Origin: Umbilicaria muhlenbergii
Taxonomy: Eukaryota; Ascomycota; Lecanoromycetes; Umbilicariales; Umbilicariaceae
Length of the DNA: 64,000 bases
Reading direction: 5' to 3'
NCBI GenBank assembly: GCA_000611775.1
Contig: KK106981.1
Span: forward strand, 3,462,672-3,526,671
Shown: positions 35,501 to 48,400 of the stretch, piece after piece
How positions within the stretch are numbered: the first letter of the stretch is position 1
Layout: every line of letters begins with the position of its first letter
Position numbers and translations under genes: made by a program
The notes under the pieces: generated by a model
What the model saw: only the letters and a program-made list of their open reading frames with translations
Databases searched by the model: none
Told to the model about the DNA's origin: nothing

Positions 35501-38234
35501 ATCACCCTCTCCTCTTCAGTCTCAACAGACTGTTATTAAAAGAAAGCAGAACAACCTGACCTCATTGTGAAGATTAAATACAAAGTATTCAGCATGCAAC
35601 CTGCAAGTCAGAGGAGAGTTACAACAAGAAAACATCATACCTGCCTCTTTTTCACTCTCAGGAGTCACATTGAAAGTGTTTAATGCTCTGAAGGAGACCT
35701 TCATGAGTGCTTCATTAATAAAATATTTTGATGAAAACAAACTCATGAGGGTTGAAACGGACGCCTCTGAATTCACAATTGATGAAATCTTGAAGCAACA
35801 CTTAAAAGTTGAAGGTCAATTGCACTGATTATCAGTTACTTACTACAGAAAGAAGCTGCTAGATACTGAGACCTGATATGATACAGATGAGCAAGAGCTC
35901 CTTGTCATCATGAAAGTCATGCATCATTGATGACACTACTGTTGAGGCGCTAGGCACCTGATCATCATATTGACTGACCACGCAAACCTTGTTTGATTTA
36001 TGACTACCTCAAACCTCACATGAAGGCAGCTCAAGTGAGCTGAAAAGCTCACTGAGTATAATTTTAAGGTGACATATTAAGAGGACAAGAAGAATCCTGC
36101 TGATGATCTGTCAAGATGACCTGATTATGAACTGCTGAAGGCTGTCAGTACCTCAACTGCTGCTGAAATAATGCAACAGTCCTTCCATTTAGGAAGCAAG
36201 AACTATAAGTCAGTGCAGAAGAAATTATACATGCTTGCTGCAATGACACTGCAGTCAAGACGCTCAGTATGACAGAAGTTACAACAAAAGAATGTTGTAC
36301 CTGTCACAATGAATAATACCAGTATGATGAATACTGAAGTCAGCAGCATGATTGAAACATCAGCAGTTCATGACCTACATGCTCAAGAAGCAAGTCATGA
36401 TGAATATATCAGTATGACAAATACTGAAGCTGATGATACAACTGAAACATCAGCAGTCTGTGACTTATATGCTCAAGAAGCAAGCTGTGACTGAATGAGA
36501 GAACTTGAGTATGCAGAATCTGAGCAGCACTCAATCAAGAATAGTGCAGCAGGCACTGTAATTATGAACAGTGACACAAGTCATGTTCTTATTAATCTTT
36601 AAATTGAGGATAACACTTCTTCTGCTGACACTGTTGAAGCGCTTCAGCTCATGTCTGCTCACTCACCTCTAAGTGAGGAGATAACAGCTTATACAAGGAT
36701 GTCTATTAAACAACTTAAATATATGATTCATATCAAACAGTTGAAAGATGGTTTGATATGATGAGTATGACAGGGATTAGCTACCCCTCTTGAGGATAAA
36801 AACAACTTGATCAGGTCAGAAATGACAAATATGATGATAATACTTCCTGACATAATGAAACGTTGAGAGGAAATTGAGGATGTCATATACTACAATGATA
36901 AAATCTACATTTCACAGAACCCTGCCCTCTGCAATGCAGTGATCAGTTGATTTCATGATGATGTCTTTGCAGGTCATTTCAGGAAGTCAAGAACTGCAAA
37001 ATTAATGCAGTGATCTTATGACTGACCTGATGCTGTCAGAGACATATGATGTTACTGTCATGACTGTGTTGAATGTCAAAAGGCAAAGCCAGCTCATCAC
37101 AAATTATACAAGTTATTAAACCCATTATCAGTCCTGAAAGTGTCATGACATATGATGACAATGAACTTCATTATGAACCTGCCACCAAGCAGCACATATG
37201 AAAGTATGACATGAGATTCAATCCTCATCATAATCAATAAGTTGATCAAAATGGCTCACTATATTCCTGTACAGAAGACAATGTTGGTTGCTGACTTCAT
37301 TGAAGTGTTTATTCAGGACATTATTAAGCATCATGACATGTCAAAAGTTTTAATCACAGACAGAGACAAGCTTTTTACATCAGAGCAATGAACCAGCTTC
37401 TGCTTTCACATGTGATGTCATCATAACATGTCAACAGCTTTCCACCCGCAAACTGATGATCAAACAGAGAGGCAGAATCAGTCCCTGAAGACATATTTAC
37501 ACATATTCATTAATGAGCAGCAAGAGGACTGAGTGAAGCTCTTACCCTGCATGAAGTTCTCATACAACAACTTCATACATGCTGCTATGAGAAAGAGCTC
37601 CTTTCAGCTTAACTTAAGGTGAGACCCTCAGATGAGCTTAAGTAGGTCACTTATACAGCACTCACATGAACAAATAAGACCTTATGCAGATGCACAGCAG
37701 CTTCAAGATCAAAAGGCAACAGCTCATGAGCAGTTATGACAAGTCAATGAGATGTATGCAAACTATTATAATCAGCGCTGAACAGAGATAACATTCAAAG
37801 AAGGTGATTTAGTACTGATCAATGAAAAGAATGTGTCAGTGAACAAGCAGATGAAGAAACTGCATTGAAAAAAGCTCAGCTCATTCATGATATGACATGT
37901 GATAAGTCAGTCATCATATGAACTTGACCTCTCAGAGGATCAAAACATCTATAACATATTCAACATCACTCTATTGAAGTCATTTTGAGGCACACATCAT
38001 GTGTTCTCTGCATTGACAGGAAAAGACCTACTACTCAACTGAGATGATGAGTGAAAAGTCAAGGCAATTGTGGATAATCATGTTCATGACAGCAGGCTTT
38101 AATACCTCATCAAATGAAAGCTGACGGACCAGGTGTGAGATGACACATGAAAGTCAACACACTTCATTCACAATGCAAAGGCAAAAATGTGAAAATTCCA
38201 TGCTGACAACCTTGACAAACAGAAATTCAGATGA

Positions 38235-38456
38235 GCCTTAAGATGTGATCCTTCAAGATTAATTGAGAAGCTGTTGCAAAAGTCATGAGCCTTAAGATGT
38301 GACCCTTCAAGGTTGATTGAGAAGCTGTCACAAAAGTCATGAGCCTTAAGACGTGGCCCTTCAAGGTTGATTAAGAAGCTGTCACAAAAGTCATGAGTCT
38401 TAAGACGTGACTCTTCAAGGTTGATTGAGAAGCTGTCACAAAAGTCATGAGTCTTA
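38235..38456 (+). repeat. 54-bp tandem repeat, four copies, inside Gypsy B
   Basis: GCCTTAAG or GTCTTAAG starts recur at 38235, 38289, 38343 and 38397, exactly 54 bases apart. A partial fifth start is at 38451. The related minus-strand element has a single copy near 25.2 kb, so the array grew in this copy. Confidence 0.92.
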
Positions 38457-39111
38457 AGAATTGAAAACCTTGTCAGCCTTGTTAACCTGATCTCCTATGA
38501 TGAAGCTTGTGCTCTACAACAAGTATGACAGAGGCTATGACGCTATGATGCTATGACATTATGACGCTATGACAGGATCTTTAATAGGATTACTGCATGA
38601 ACTACATTATCACAGACATGTCACATTGCAGAGAACACTCAAGTGCAGAAGCATTTCATTTCAGATCTGAAGATTAAAGTGAACCTGAGATCAACACCTT
38701 GCGCTCAACCCCTCATCAGTGTCATGTCAAGTCACTTTCATTTATTTACTTGTCTTCTGCTGTCTCAAATTCTTCTTCACTGTTTGATGAAGCCTTTGAC
38801 CTCATCTCCTCAACATGATGCTGCTCACAGAGTTCAATATACTCTTGATGACAATGAGATTGATGAGCATTGAGGATGCAGAGAGCGTGAGCAGTGCTCT
38901 TCAGCAAGACAGCAAGGGCTTGAATGAGCTCCTCAGAATTACTGAATTAACACATTTCAACTCAAAGGAGTCAAGAAACTCATGTTGAGGAGCAGCTGCA
39001 GAGGGCACAGAGGATGTCAATAGTGACTGATAAGAGGTGACAGCATGAGGAATTAATCAGTCATCAAGCGCTATACAACAATTAACATATCAGTAGTACA
39101 ACAGTGCAACA

Positions 39112-39233
39112 GTACAACAGTATGACAAAATGTTGTATGTACAACAATATGACAAAATGTTGTATGTACAACAGTATGACAAAATGTTGTATGTACAACA
39201 GTATGACAAAATGTCATAGGTACAACAAGTACA
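39112..39233 (+). repeat. 27-bp tandem repeat, about 4.5 copies, inside Gypsy B
   Basis: GTACAACAGTATGACAAAAT units start at 39112, 39139, 39166 and 39193. They share the GTATGACA/GTACAAC words with the LTR, so they may derive from LTR sequence. Confidence 0.9.
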
Positions 39234-39284
39234 TCATATTTATATTAAATGAAACAAAATGAAAGGGGATTAAGAAAGGCAGAC

Positions 39285-39512
39285 TTACAGTGTGTCATCA
39301 CCCCTCCTGTCATCATAAGCACGCGCGTGCAGAACAACAACATCAGAGCTCTCAGAGGCTGAGGCAGTGATGATCAGAGGCTTCATCATGCATTGATCAT
39401 GAGGGTTGCAGAGTGATGTGCAACAAGTGCAGGCTGAATTGACTTGTGACATGAAGCACTGATCAACTTTGACTCTTCTGCAAGAGCCACAGTGAGCAGT
39501 ACCTGACAGCAT
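39285..39512 (-). other. Reverse-strand Cys-rich ORF inside Gypsy B 3' region
   Basis: This open piece of 75 residues runs against the element's own genes. It begins MLSGTAHCGSCRRVKVDQC and carries about eight Cys residues in C-x2-C spacing, like a small zinc-binding domain. It lies in the 1.5-kb part that is absent from the related element. It resembles in style the relic at 9986-10935. It may be a captured gene or an accessory ORF. Treated as a fossil; no function is assigned. Confidence 0.35.
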
Positions 39513-40323
39513 GTGACTGAGGTTCTCTTAAATCACACGCTCATGATGATGAGCCTGCTGCACGTGAGCCGGCAGTGAGGTATCATCATGACATCACACA
39601 GAGCAGAAACTGCTGCTGAAGATGTCATTCAGAGGTAGACGCCTGACCCTCTTCAAGCGCTGAACAGTCAGTTTTATCACTCTGTTTCCTCATCTCTTTC
39701 TGAAGGTGTTGATCATCACAGTTTCACTCACTGACTCTGACTCAGAGCCCTCCTCATCACACTGAGCTCAGAGATCAACGGGCTTCCCTGATGAAGATGA
39801 GTCTCCACCGTTGTTCACGGCCGTGGGTTTGAGAGTTCAAGTATTGATTGCCTATATATCATGTTAGCATCCATATGATGTATGACAGGAAGTATGACAC
39901 TGCAAGAATGTTGAGCCATGAGCTGCAAGCTTCATGATGCTCCCTTCATGAGGTGAACACCTCTGCAATGAGGATGACATCATGAAGTCATCAGGTCACT
40001 CAATGAGCTGTGGAAAAGTCATGAGAAGTATGATGACATGTCATAATAGAAATGATGAAGAAGAAACACAAGGGAAGGGGTGTTTTGAACTTACAGTAAA
40101 CATTGTGATTTTTGATGTTTATGTTATGAAGAAAGCTTACTGCCAGTGTGATATCATCACAATTAAGTGAGGCATGTGATCAGCCTTACTTTAGTGCAGT
40201 CTCACGCAATCACCCTACAAGCTCAACGCGCTCACCCTACAACCTCAACTGTTACAACGTCATAATGAAGTTTATGAGCGGTCAGTTGACTTCAGGGACG
40301 GCGTCATGAGAAGGAGAATGCTG

Positions 40324-40594
40324 TGTCAGGGTCATCATATAATAGTATGACAGTACAACACTATAGTATGACACTATAGTAAGACATTATATAGATATGA
40401 TGACTCAGCGCCTAGCGCCTTGGCATCAAGTGAAAACTCTTCACAAGGAGGTTCAGAAACCTGCTTCCTCAGTGATCAGTTTTGCCACTGAATAGAAGAT
40501 GTATAATCACTGCATTAACCTTATCATGACTTTTGCCTATGACACTCTGTTCAAACACTGCTATGACACTCTGTCGTACACCCCGCCTCTTACA
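40324..40594 (+). repeat. 3' LTR of Gypsy B
   Basis: It starts TGTCAGGGTCATC and ends CCTCTTACA, with GCGCCTAGCGCC at 40408-40419. It is followed by the TTTGT target repeat. Confidence 0.88.
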
Positions 40595-41009
40595 TTTGTA
40601 CTGAAATATAATGAGTCATTTTGATCAATTTATCAATTATGATAAGAATTAAATCTCATGTTGTACTTCTGTATGTGCTGCTCAGAGGCAGGTCTGTAAT
40701 GAAGTTCATGATTATCATATGTCATGACTCAGGTGAGACAGGTAATGAGTTTAATAACTTAAATAATTTATGATGTGAAGGCTTAACTTTTTAACATTTA
40801 ATGCAGTCATGATAATAACATCATACATCCTGAACTGCACCTGATCAGTCATAACTTCATCACATCAACTTAATTGTTCTTGCTTTGCTGAAGTGACTTG
40901 TGAAGACATCATCATGAAATCAGTTAATTACTGCTTTGCAGAGGGCAGGGTTCTGCAGAATATAAATCTTATCATCATAATATATGACATCATCAATTTC
41001 TTATCATCT

Positions 41010-41770
41010 TGCTTGTATTGCTGTCATGATTGCTGCTGTAGCCCTCTCAGGCGTTTTCATAATTATCATCATGTCAAGCATTTTCATAATTGCCTTCATG
41101 TTAAGTGTTGTCATGATTGCCTTTATATTAAGTGTTGTCATGATTGCCTCTGTATTAAGTGTTGCCTTTGTATTAAGCTCAGTCAAGTTGTTTTTATTCT
41201 TAATAGAGGTAGTTAATCCCTGTTGTACTCATTATACTGAATCATCATTAAACTGTTCAGTATAAATAGTACATTTAAATTATTTAATAAACATTCTTGT
41301 ATAAGCTGTTATCTTATCATCAATTGATGTGTGAGTAAACATGAGTTGAAGTGTTTCAACAGTGTCAACAGAAGCACCTTCATCAAATTAAAAATTAATG
41401 AAATCATTGTTGACTGTGTTTTTAATGTTCATAACTGCAGAGCTTGCTGAGTTATTTTTAATTAAATAATGTTGAGGCTCTGCATACCTGGCCTCATTTG
41501 TAATTAATTAATTCATATTGTCATGACTTGCTTCTTAAGCAGATAAATGTCATCATCACTGCTTTAAATGTGCTTAAATGACGTCATCAATGACATGTTT
41601 CATATTAGTGTTCATAATTATGTTATTTTTCATACTGACATCTGTAGTTATGCTTTTTATACTGACATTCATAATTATGCCTTCTGTATTAACATTCATA
41701 ATTATGCTTTTTATACTGACATCTGTAGTTATGCCTTCTGTATGTATAATGCTCATTTGTCATAACAGTT
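41010..41770. repeat. Short tandem repeats in the RNase H-integrase linker
   Basis: Two arrays (about 41070-41175 and 41600-41760) consist of 24-30-base units built on TCATAATTATG, TCATGATTGCC and ATACTGACATC. They correspond to the linker repeats at about 36310-36480 in the plus-strand Gypsy B copy. The open frames found here on both strands are by-products of the repeats. Confidence 0.7.
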
Positions 41771-42325
41771 GTACTTGACACTGTAATTGCAGTTTATTAC
41801 AGCTTGCTTCTTCTTGAGTTGATAAATTTCACATCACTGATGTTCTGATGAGATCATCATCTTCAGTATTCATTGTACTGATAATATTCATTGCAGCAAG
41901 TATGATATTCTTTTGTTATAACTTCTGTCATACTGATTGTCTTGACTGCAGTGTTATCACAACAAGCATGTATAATCACTTCTGCACTGACTTATAATCC
42001 TCACTTCTTAAGCAGAAGGACTGTCACATTATTTCAGCAACAGTTAAAGTTGTTGCAGTTTTCAGCAGTTTATAATCAGATCTTCTTGATAAGCTGTCAG
42101 CAGGATTCTTTTTGCCTTCTTGATATGTGACATTAAAGTCATACTCAGTGAGTTTTTCAACTCATTTGAGCTGCCTTCTCATGAGATTTAAGGTGATCAT
42201 AAATCAGATCAGATTTGCATGATCAGTTAATATGACAATTGAGTGTCTGATGCTTCAGCAGTAATGATGTTAATGATGCATTGCCTTCATGATAACAAGG
42301 AGTTCTTGTTCACTTATATCATATC

Positions 42326-43150
42326 TACAGTGACTGTTGAGACAGGATAAGATCAGATTTTTAGTCTCTGTCCTGTCTCAGTCTCATCTTGTCTTAATGA
42401 TGAATTTTCAGTTCAATCTCAGTTCTGTTGATTGAACGGGACAGGAATAGTCCTGTTGTCTCAGCACTATTGATATGTCATGATGACAATAATCTAAGCT
42501 TAACCTAAAGAGGCTTGATACAGTATCACATTAAGTTAGATGTCATTTAAGGAGTCATCAGTTTACATTTCATCATAGATCATTACATTGAATCATTAAA
42601 ATTATTAATTTGAATCTCAACATCATGTAATAATCAGTTCACTGACTCTCAGTCACATTTTGAAAGTCATTTTTTGAGGCTGTTCTTTGAGGCTGTTGTT
42701 GAAGCTGTTTTGGAAGCTGTTCTTTGAGACTGTCATTGAAGCCGTTTTGAAAGCTGTTTTTTGAGGCTGTCATTGAGGCTGTTTTGAAAGCTGTTTTTTG
42801 AGGCCGTCGTTGAAGCTGTTTTGAAAGCCGTTTTTTAAAGCCGTCATTGAAGCCATTTTGGAAGCTGTTTTTTAAGGCCGTCATTGAAGCCGTTTTGGAA
42901 GCTGTTTTTTGAGGCTGTCATTGAAGCCGTTTTGGAAGCTGTTTTTTGAGGCCGTCATTGAAGTTATTTTGAAAGCTGTTTTTCCCTTTTCCGTGTCCCA
43001 AAACCACTGACAGTCATATAAGGAGTCACGTGACCAGGATTTCACTGAGATCACAGGATGAGATGAGACTACTGCTTGATCTCATATCCTGTCCCATCCC
43101 GTCTCATCCCTTCATCTCAGACTGGGACTTCCGTCCTGGTGGTCACCCTA
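42326..43150. mobile_element. hAT-like non-autonomous DNA element with minisatellite
   Basis: Exact 8-bp direct repeats ATCATATC (42318-42325 and 43151-43158) flank ends that read TACAGTGAC on the left and, in reverse, TAGGGTGACCACCAGG on the right. The terminal match is short and partly decayed. The left half is AT-rich and CpG-poor, while the right half (42990-43150) still holds CACGTGACC and CpG sites. The centre is the 37-bp minisatellite. No transposase is present. It interrupts the RT/RNase H region of the minus-strand Gypsy element. Confidence 0.8.
42655..42985. repeat. 37-bp minisatellite, second locus
   Basis: Units of the form GCCGTTTTGGAA + GCTGTTTTTTGAGG + CTGTCATTGAA repeat with a 37-bp period, most regularly at 42850-42970. 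The words are the same as in 7425-8092, inside a different DNA element. Confidence 0.9.
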
Positions 43151-45186
43151 ATCATATCATGTCTCTGCATTTAGTAACTTTCTACTGTAGTACACAACTG
43201 ATAAGCAATGAAATTGCTCATTGACCTCAAAGCGCTGAGTTAATATTTCATCAATGATGAATGCAGAGGTGTTCATTTCAACTTGCATAAACTTATTCTC
43301 ATCAAAATAATGTAATAAAAAAGCACTCATGAAGGTTTCCTTTAAAGCCTTGAACACTTTCATTACAGCTTTTGAAAGTGAAAATGAAGGGAATACAATA
43401 TTTATGATATTCATTTATCATAATTGTTGTGATTTTAGTGATACCTCAGCCTTCTTTTTATTTTTTCCTGTTTTCAGAAGTTTCATAAGAGGTGCTGTGA
43501 TTCATGAATAATTCTTAATAAACCTCTGAAAGAAGTTAACAAAGCTTAAAAAGACTTACAATTAATGAACATTCTCTGAAGATAATCATTCCTCAACAGT
43601 GTGTATCCTCTCAGAGTTCATGAATATGCCTTCAGTGTTGATTTTAAAGTCAAGAAAGTTAACCTCTGAGGTGTTAAATGAGCACTTATTAATCTTAAGG
43701 TGAAGATCATGACCTCAGAGTGCAGTAAGAACTTATTGTACATGCTCTTCATGCTTAAACTCATTTTTACTGAAAATCAGGATGTCATCTAGATAAATCA
43801 TGCAGATGATGTCAAGAAACTCATTAAACACCTTGTTCATGAAAGCTTGAAACATAACAGGAGCATTAATAAAGCTTAAAAGCATAATGAGATATTTAAA
43901 CAACTTGAATCATGTTCAGAATGCAGTCTTTCATTCATCATTATTTTTAATGTGTATTCAATTATATGTATTCTTGCAGTTTAGCTTTATAAATCTTCTT
44001 GCTCTCTGAAGATGATCAAGCATGTCTGATATCAATGACAGTGAATAACAGTTTTTGATGATGATGTCATTGAGGCACTTATAATCAATGATCAGTCATA
44101 AGCTTTCATTTGATTTGAGTATAAACATAACAGGTGATGCTGCAGATGATATTAATTTATGAATAATGCCTGCTTCAACAGTGTTATCAAGGTACATCTT
44201 TAGTGTGTTGAACTTAACTGAAGACATTAAGTATAACTTCTTAAATGAGAGTTGCTGCCCTGATTTTAAGTCAATGATGTAATCATGAAGATCTTTTTTT
44301 AATAAAGATTATGTCTTCATCACCTGAAAGATATTTATGAAGTCATGATACTCAAGTGATAAAGTGTCATAAACATTGTTGTACTTTTTATCATAATGTA
44401 TGAAATTCATTTGCAGAGCTTTCATATCAGTCATTAAATCTGCCAGGCTTATGAAGTGTTTCATAATGAAAAGGTTGCTCAGGTGTAAAACACTTTATAA
44501 TGTCTTTCTTTCATTAATAATGAACATCTGTTGTGTTTTAATATGTTTTCTTTTTCTTCATAAGAATCTTCTGATTTCATAATCATGATTGAAGTTTGCA
44601 TTGACTAAAAATGATAATCTGAGGACAAAGAGTGCTGATGTGTCATTTAAACTGACATAAAAGTGATGCTTATAATGATAAAGCTGATCATCACTGTCAT
44701 ATGTGATAATCAACAGTATGATGAACTTTGATAAGTTTACTACATTGCCTCATGTGTTACCTCAAGCTTCATATCACTCTGTATGTAGAGACAGCTCATC
44801 AATGATGTTTCATGTGATTATATTGTCTTGACTGTCATTATTAATGATATATTAATAAGTTGATCTATGAGTCAGCTCACCTCTTATTATAATTAAAAGA
44901 TTCACCTTTAACTGCTCTGTTATCAGTGATGACATCTCATCAGTGATAAATAATAAAGCAAGCTGAAGGTTGACTGTGAATCATTAATCAGTGTTAACTG
45001 CAGTAGTGACTGCTGTTGATCATCTTATTTAACACTCATTAATTCAGTGACCTGTGACTTCACACTTAATGCAGAGGTTTGCAACTTTTCATGCAGTTAT
45101 TTCATCTGTCAGTATGTGATCCTCTTTCTTACATGACTTCATGACTTTGTAAGTGATTGTCATCATGATTTTCTCAGCAATCAGAA

Positions 45187-45425
45187 TGTCAGGACTATGC
45201 AGATTATGAATTAATGCATGTGTTTTAACAAGCTGACATTTAGCTACAGAAGAGAATTCTAGTCTAAGGAGCAAAAAGAAGAAAAAGCATGAAGATTAAA
45301 GTCTTTATGTGCACATTAAGCTCACTAGTTTAATCACCGCTAACTCATTCAGTCATTCAGTTCAGTGTCATTCAGATTGATGTTCAGTTCAACATTCAGT
45401 TTAATGTTTAAGTGTAAACCTGACA
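45187..45425 (-). repeat. 3' LTR of Gypsy A copy 3
   Basis: It starts TGTCAGGACTATGC and ends AACCTGACA, preceded by the target repeat CAGAA. Confidence 0.83.
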
Positions 45426-48400
45426 CTACCCCTCTTCTTTATTTAATGAGCTTCATGAGCTGATCATCTGCTTTTCTGCCTTGTCATTGATGTTGATGAC
45501 TCAGTTAACTTATTTAAGTACCTTTCATGAAACACCTTTTTCAGTTCAGGTGAGTGTTTAAATCCTTCAGCATTATATCAGGTCTTGTCAGGTGAATATT
45601 CTTTTCATGTTACTTTATACTGTAATTTATTTCTTCATCAATGACTGTCATTAATTTGTTTAACTTCTCATTCTGGTTCAGCCTGTTCAGTTATCACAGG
45701 TGATGAAGGTGACTCAATTTATTCAAGTAAAGAATCATTCACAGTGAGTTGTAGTAAAAAGATGTGAAAGACAGAGTGTATCTTCATTGACTCTGACAGT
45801 TCAAGTTCATATACTTAAGTTGAGATTTTCTTCTTGATTCAAAAAGGTCCTTCATTCTTGTGATTCAGCTTTTTGAACAAGTGAGTCATTTAAATGTTTT
45901 TTATTAACAATCATATCAGGTCTCTCACTTGATATGCTGAGGTTAATATTTAAGTTCAGTTTATGAAATCCTCTTGTTGAAGTTGTGCTGCTGTCATGTT
46001 TTCTTGCAACATCACATGTAAAACTTTCATATGATTTATTATAAAATCAGCTTTTTCCTTCAGAATTCATTCTCTTGTTGATGAAGGTGAGGTGATCAAC
46101 TGTTTAAGATTAAAGCTCATTCAGAGGTGATATTCTTTATTCACAAAGAATGATGAAACTTTGATGAAGTCAAAATCTGCATTGTTGGCTGTAAACTTAA
46201 TCATTGATAATCATTTAGTTCAGTCATCTTGCTGATAGTTCATGAATGCTTTAAGGTAACATTTAACATTTGCATTCACATTTTCAGACTGCCTGTCTGT
46301 CTCAGGGTAAAAAGTGATTGAAGGTTTCAATTTAATTTGAAGTCATTCACATAAGTATTTTCAGAGTAATGCTACAAATTATGATCCTCAGTCTGATGTA
46401 ATCATCTGTGATAATTCATGAAATCTTCATACATTATGAAGCAAGAGTTTAATAATGTATTCAGCTGATGTTCCTCCTTCTTTATTCATTGAGTAAGAGA
46501 TATAATGTCTTTCCTTAATCAACCTGCAAATGACTGTCAGGATGATGTTGAATCCTTCACTTTTAAATAACTTGATAATCAAATTGAGTGAAATATCTTG
46601 TCATGAATGACTTAAAATTGAAAGTGATTTCAGGGTTCCTTAATACTGCTCATTCATGTTCTTTGTTCAGCGGCAGATGTGGCAATTTTGAACAAAATGA
46701 TGAATCATTCAGTTCATTCAGGATCAGTAGTAGGAGCGTGTAAGCAGTTTCAGAGTCTTTCAGTGTTTAATATGTTCTGCAACTGATTGTTCATGTGCTT
46801 CTTAAATCAGTCAGAGTTGTAGCTCATTCTTATTTGAATCATTATGAACTTCTGAGACTCATACCTGTTCCTGATACAGTAATCAATCATTTGCATCTTC
46901 AGTACAGTCACTGAGAGAGATTTTGATGAAATGTCTCACTTCAGTCTGTAGTAAGTTTATGACTTCCTGACAGAAATCATCTGCTTTCATGTAACAAGTA
47001 ATCAACTCATCTAAAGTTTTATTCAGAGCTTGTTCAGTTGATTCATTCAGAGTTGATTCATTCAGAACATCATTCAAATTATTATTTAAATCATTCAGAG
47101 CCTGTTCAATTAATTTTAAAAGCTGAGGAGCTTTTTCCTTTTGATTAATGATAATGTGTGAGTTTAAGCAGCAGCTCAGTAGCATGATTTAAGATTAATA
47201 TCATAATCACTCATCATTCTCATTCTTCTTTAGTTGATCACTTGAGTGTTTAATGAGTGCATTCACTTTTTCATTTTCCTTGCCTGTTTGATAGGTGATC
47301 ACAAAGTTGAATTATGAGAGAAATTCAACTCATCTGACTTATCTGCAAGTCAGTTTCTTAATTATCATAAAGTACTTCAGGACCTTATAATCAGTTAAAA
47401 TTTAAATTGAATTCTTCATTCCTGTTAATTCAGCGCATCATTCTTTTAAACTTTAAATAATAGTCAACAATTCCTTGTCATAGATTTCATAATTACATTC
47501 AGCTGATATGAGTTTCTTAAAGAAAAATGTCACTGAATGCATTAATCTTTAATCATCTTTCTGAGATAATACTCCTGTGGATATCAAATCAGATGAGTCA
47601 CATTCAAGATAACATGTTCAAGTTCAGTTGAAGTGTTGTAATACTGACATGTTAATCAGTTAATTCTTTAGTTCATTAAAGGCTTAAAGACACTGTTCAG
47701 TTTACATATTAAAGAGTATGTTCTTGCCTGTCAGTCTGATTAAAGGTTTTGTGATTTTGAAATATCCCTTTATGAATCATCAGTAGAAGTTACAAAAACT
47801 TAAAAATGCTTATAACTGTTTTAAATTAATGAGCACTTCTCAAGTCTTTATAATCATGATCTTTTCAGGATTTACTTAGATGTCATGACATCTTATGATC
47901 AGTTTTAAGTATTGAGTTTCAGTCTTGTGAAATTCACACTTCTTGATTTCAGCCTGTAAGTTTGTCTTTCTCAGTCATTCTAAAATGATTCAGACATGAG
48001 TTTAATGTTCAGATAAAAACTCTGAATAAATCAGGATATCATTCAAATATGTTATACAGCAGGTGTTCAATAGATTGAATAATACATCATTAATAAAGTG
48101 CTGAAAGGTGACTGATTCATTGATGAGTCTGAAAGGCAAGATCTTATATTTGTAAGAATCATGCTTCATTCAAAAAGTTATCAAGTCTTCAGATTCAGGA
48201 TTCATTTGTATATGATGAAATGCCTGTTGTATATTAATCTTGATGAAGTATTTTGCTTTTAAAATCTGAGTCAAGGTTTCCTCAATTAAAGGCAATGAGT
48301 ATCAGTCTTTCTTCATGATTGAATTCAACTTTCAGTAGTTGATGCATAATCATAAAGACTTGTCTTTCTTTTATATAAACAGAATCAATGAGGCTACTGA

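Larger units (their letters stand above)
32256..40594 (+). mobile_element. Gypsy family B, full-length fossil, youngest retroelement of the nest
   Basis: Two 271-base LTRs (32256-32526 and 40324-40594) are flanked by TTTGT target repeats (32251-32255, 40595-40599). Internal parts are gag-like (about 32.6-34.0 kb), protease/RT (about 34.4-35.5), RNase H (about 35.5-36.2), a repetitive linker (about 36.3-36.5) and integrase (about 36.8-37.8). A long 3' region with tandem repeats and a reverse-strand Cys-rich ORF reaches 40.3 kb. The LTR pair is more alike than those of the neighbours, so it is the youngest retroelement here. It lies within the integrase region of the minus-strand relative 24368-52614. 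About 1.5 kb of the 3' region (38.6-40.2 kb) is missing from that relative. It is broken in many places. Confidence 0.88.

Noticed and set aside
40893-41265. Plus-strand frames of 107 and 93 residues, hydrophobic or Cys-rich
   Set aside because: They are shadows of short tandem repeats in the Gypsy linker.
42639-42884. Minus-strand frame of 81 residues
   Set aside because: Same minisatellite artefact as at 7.4-7.9 kb.
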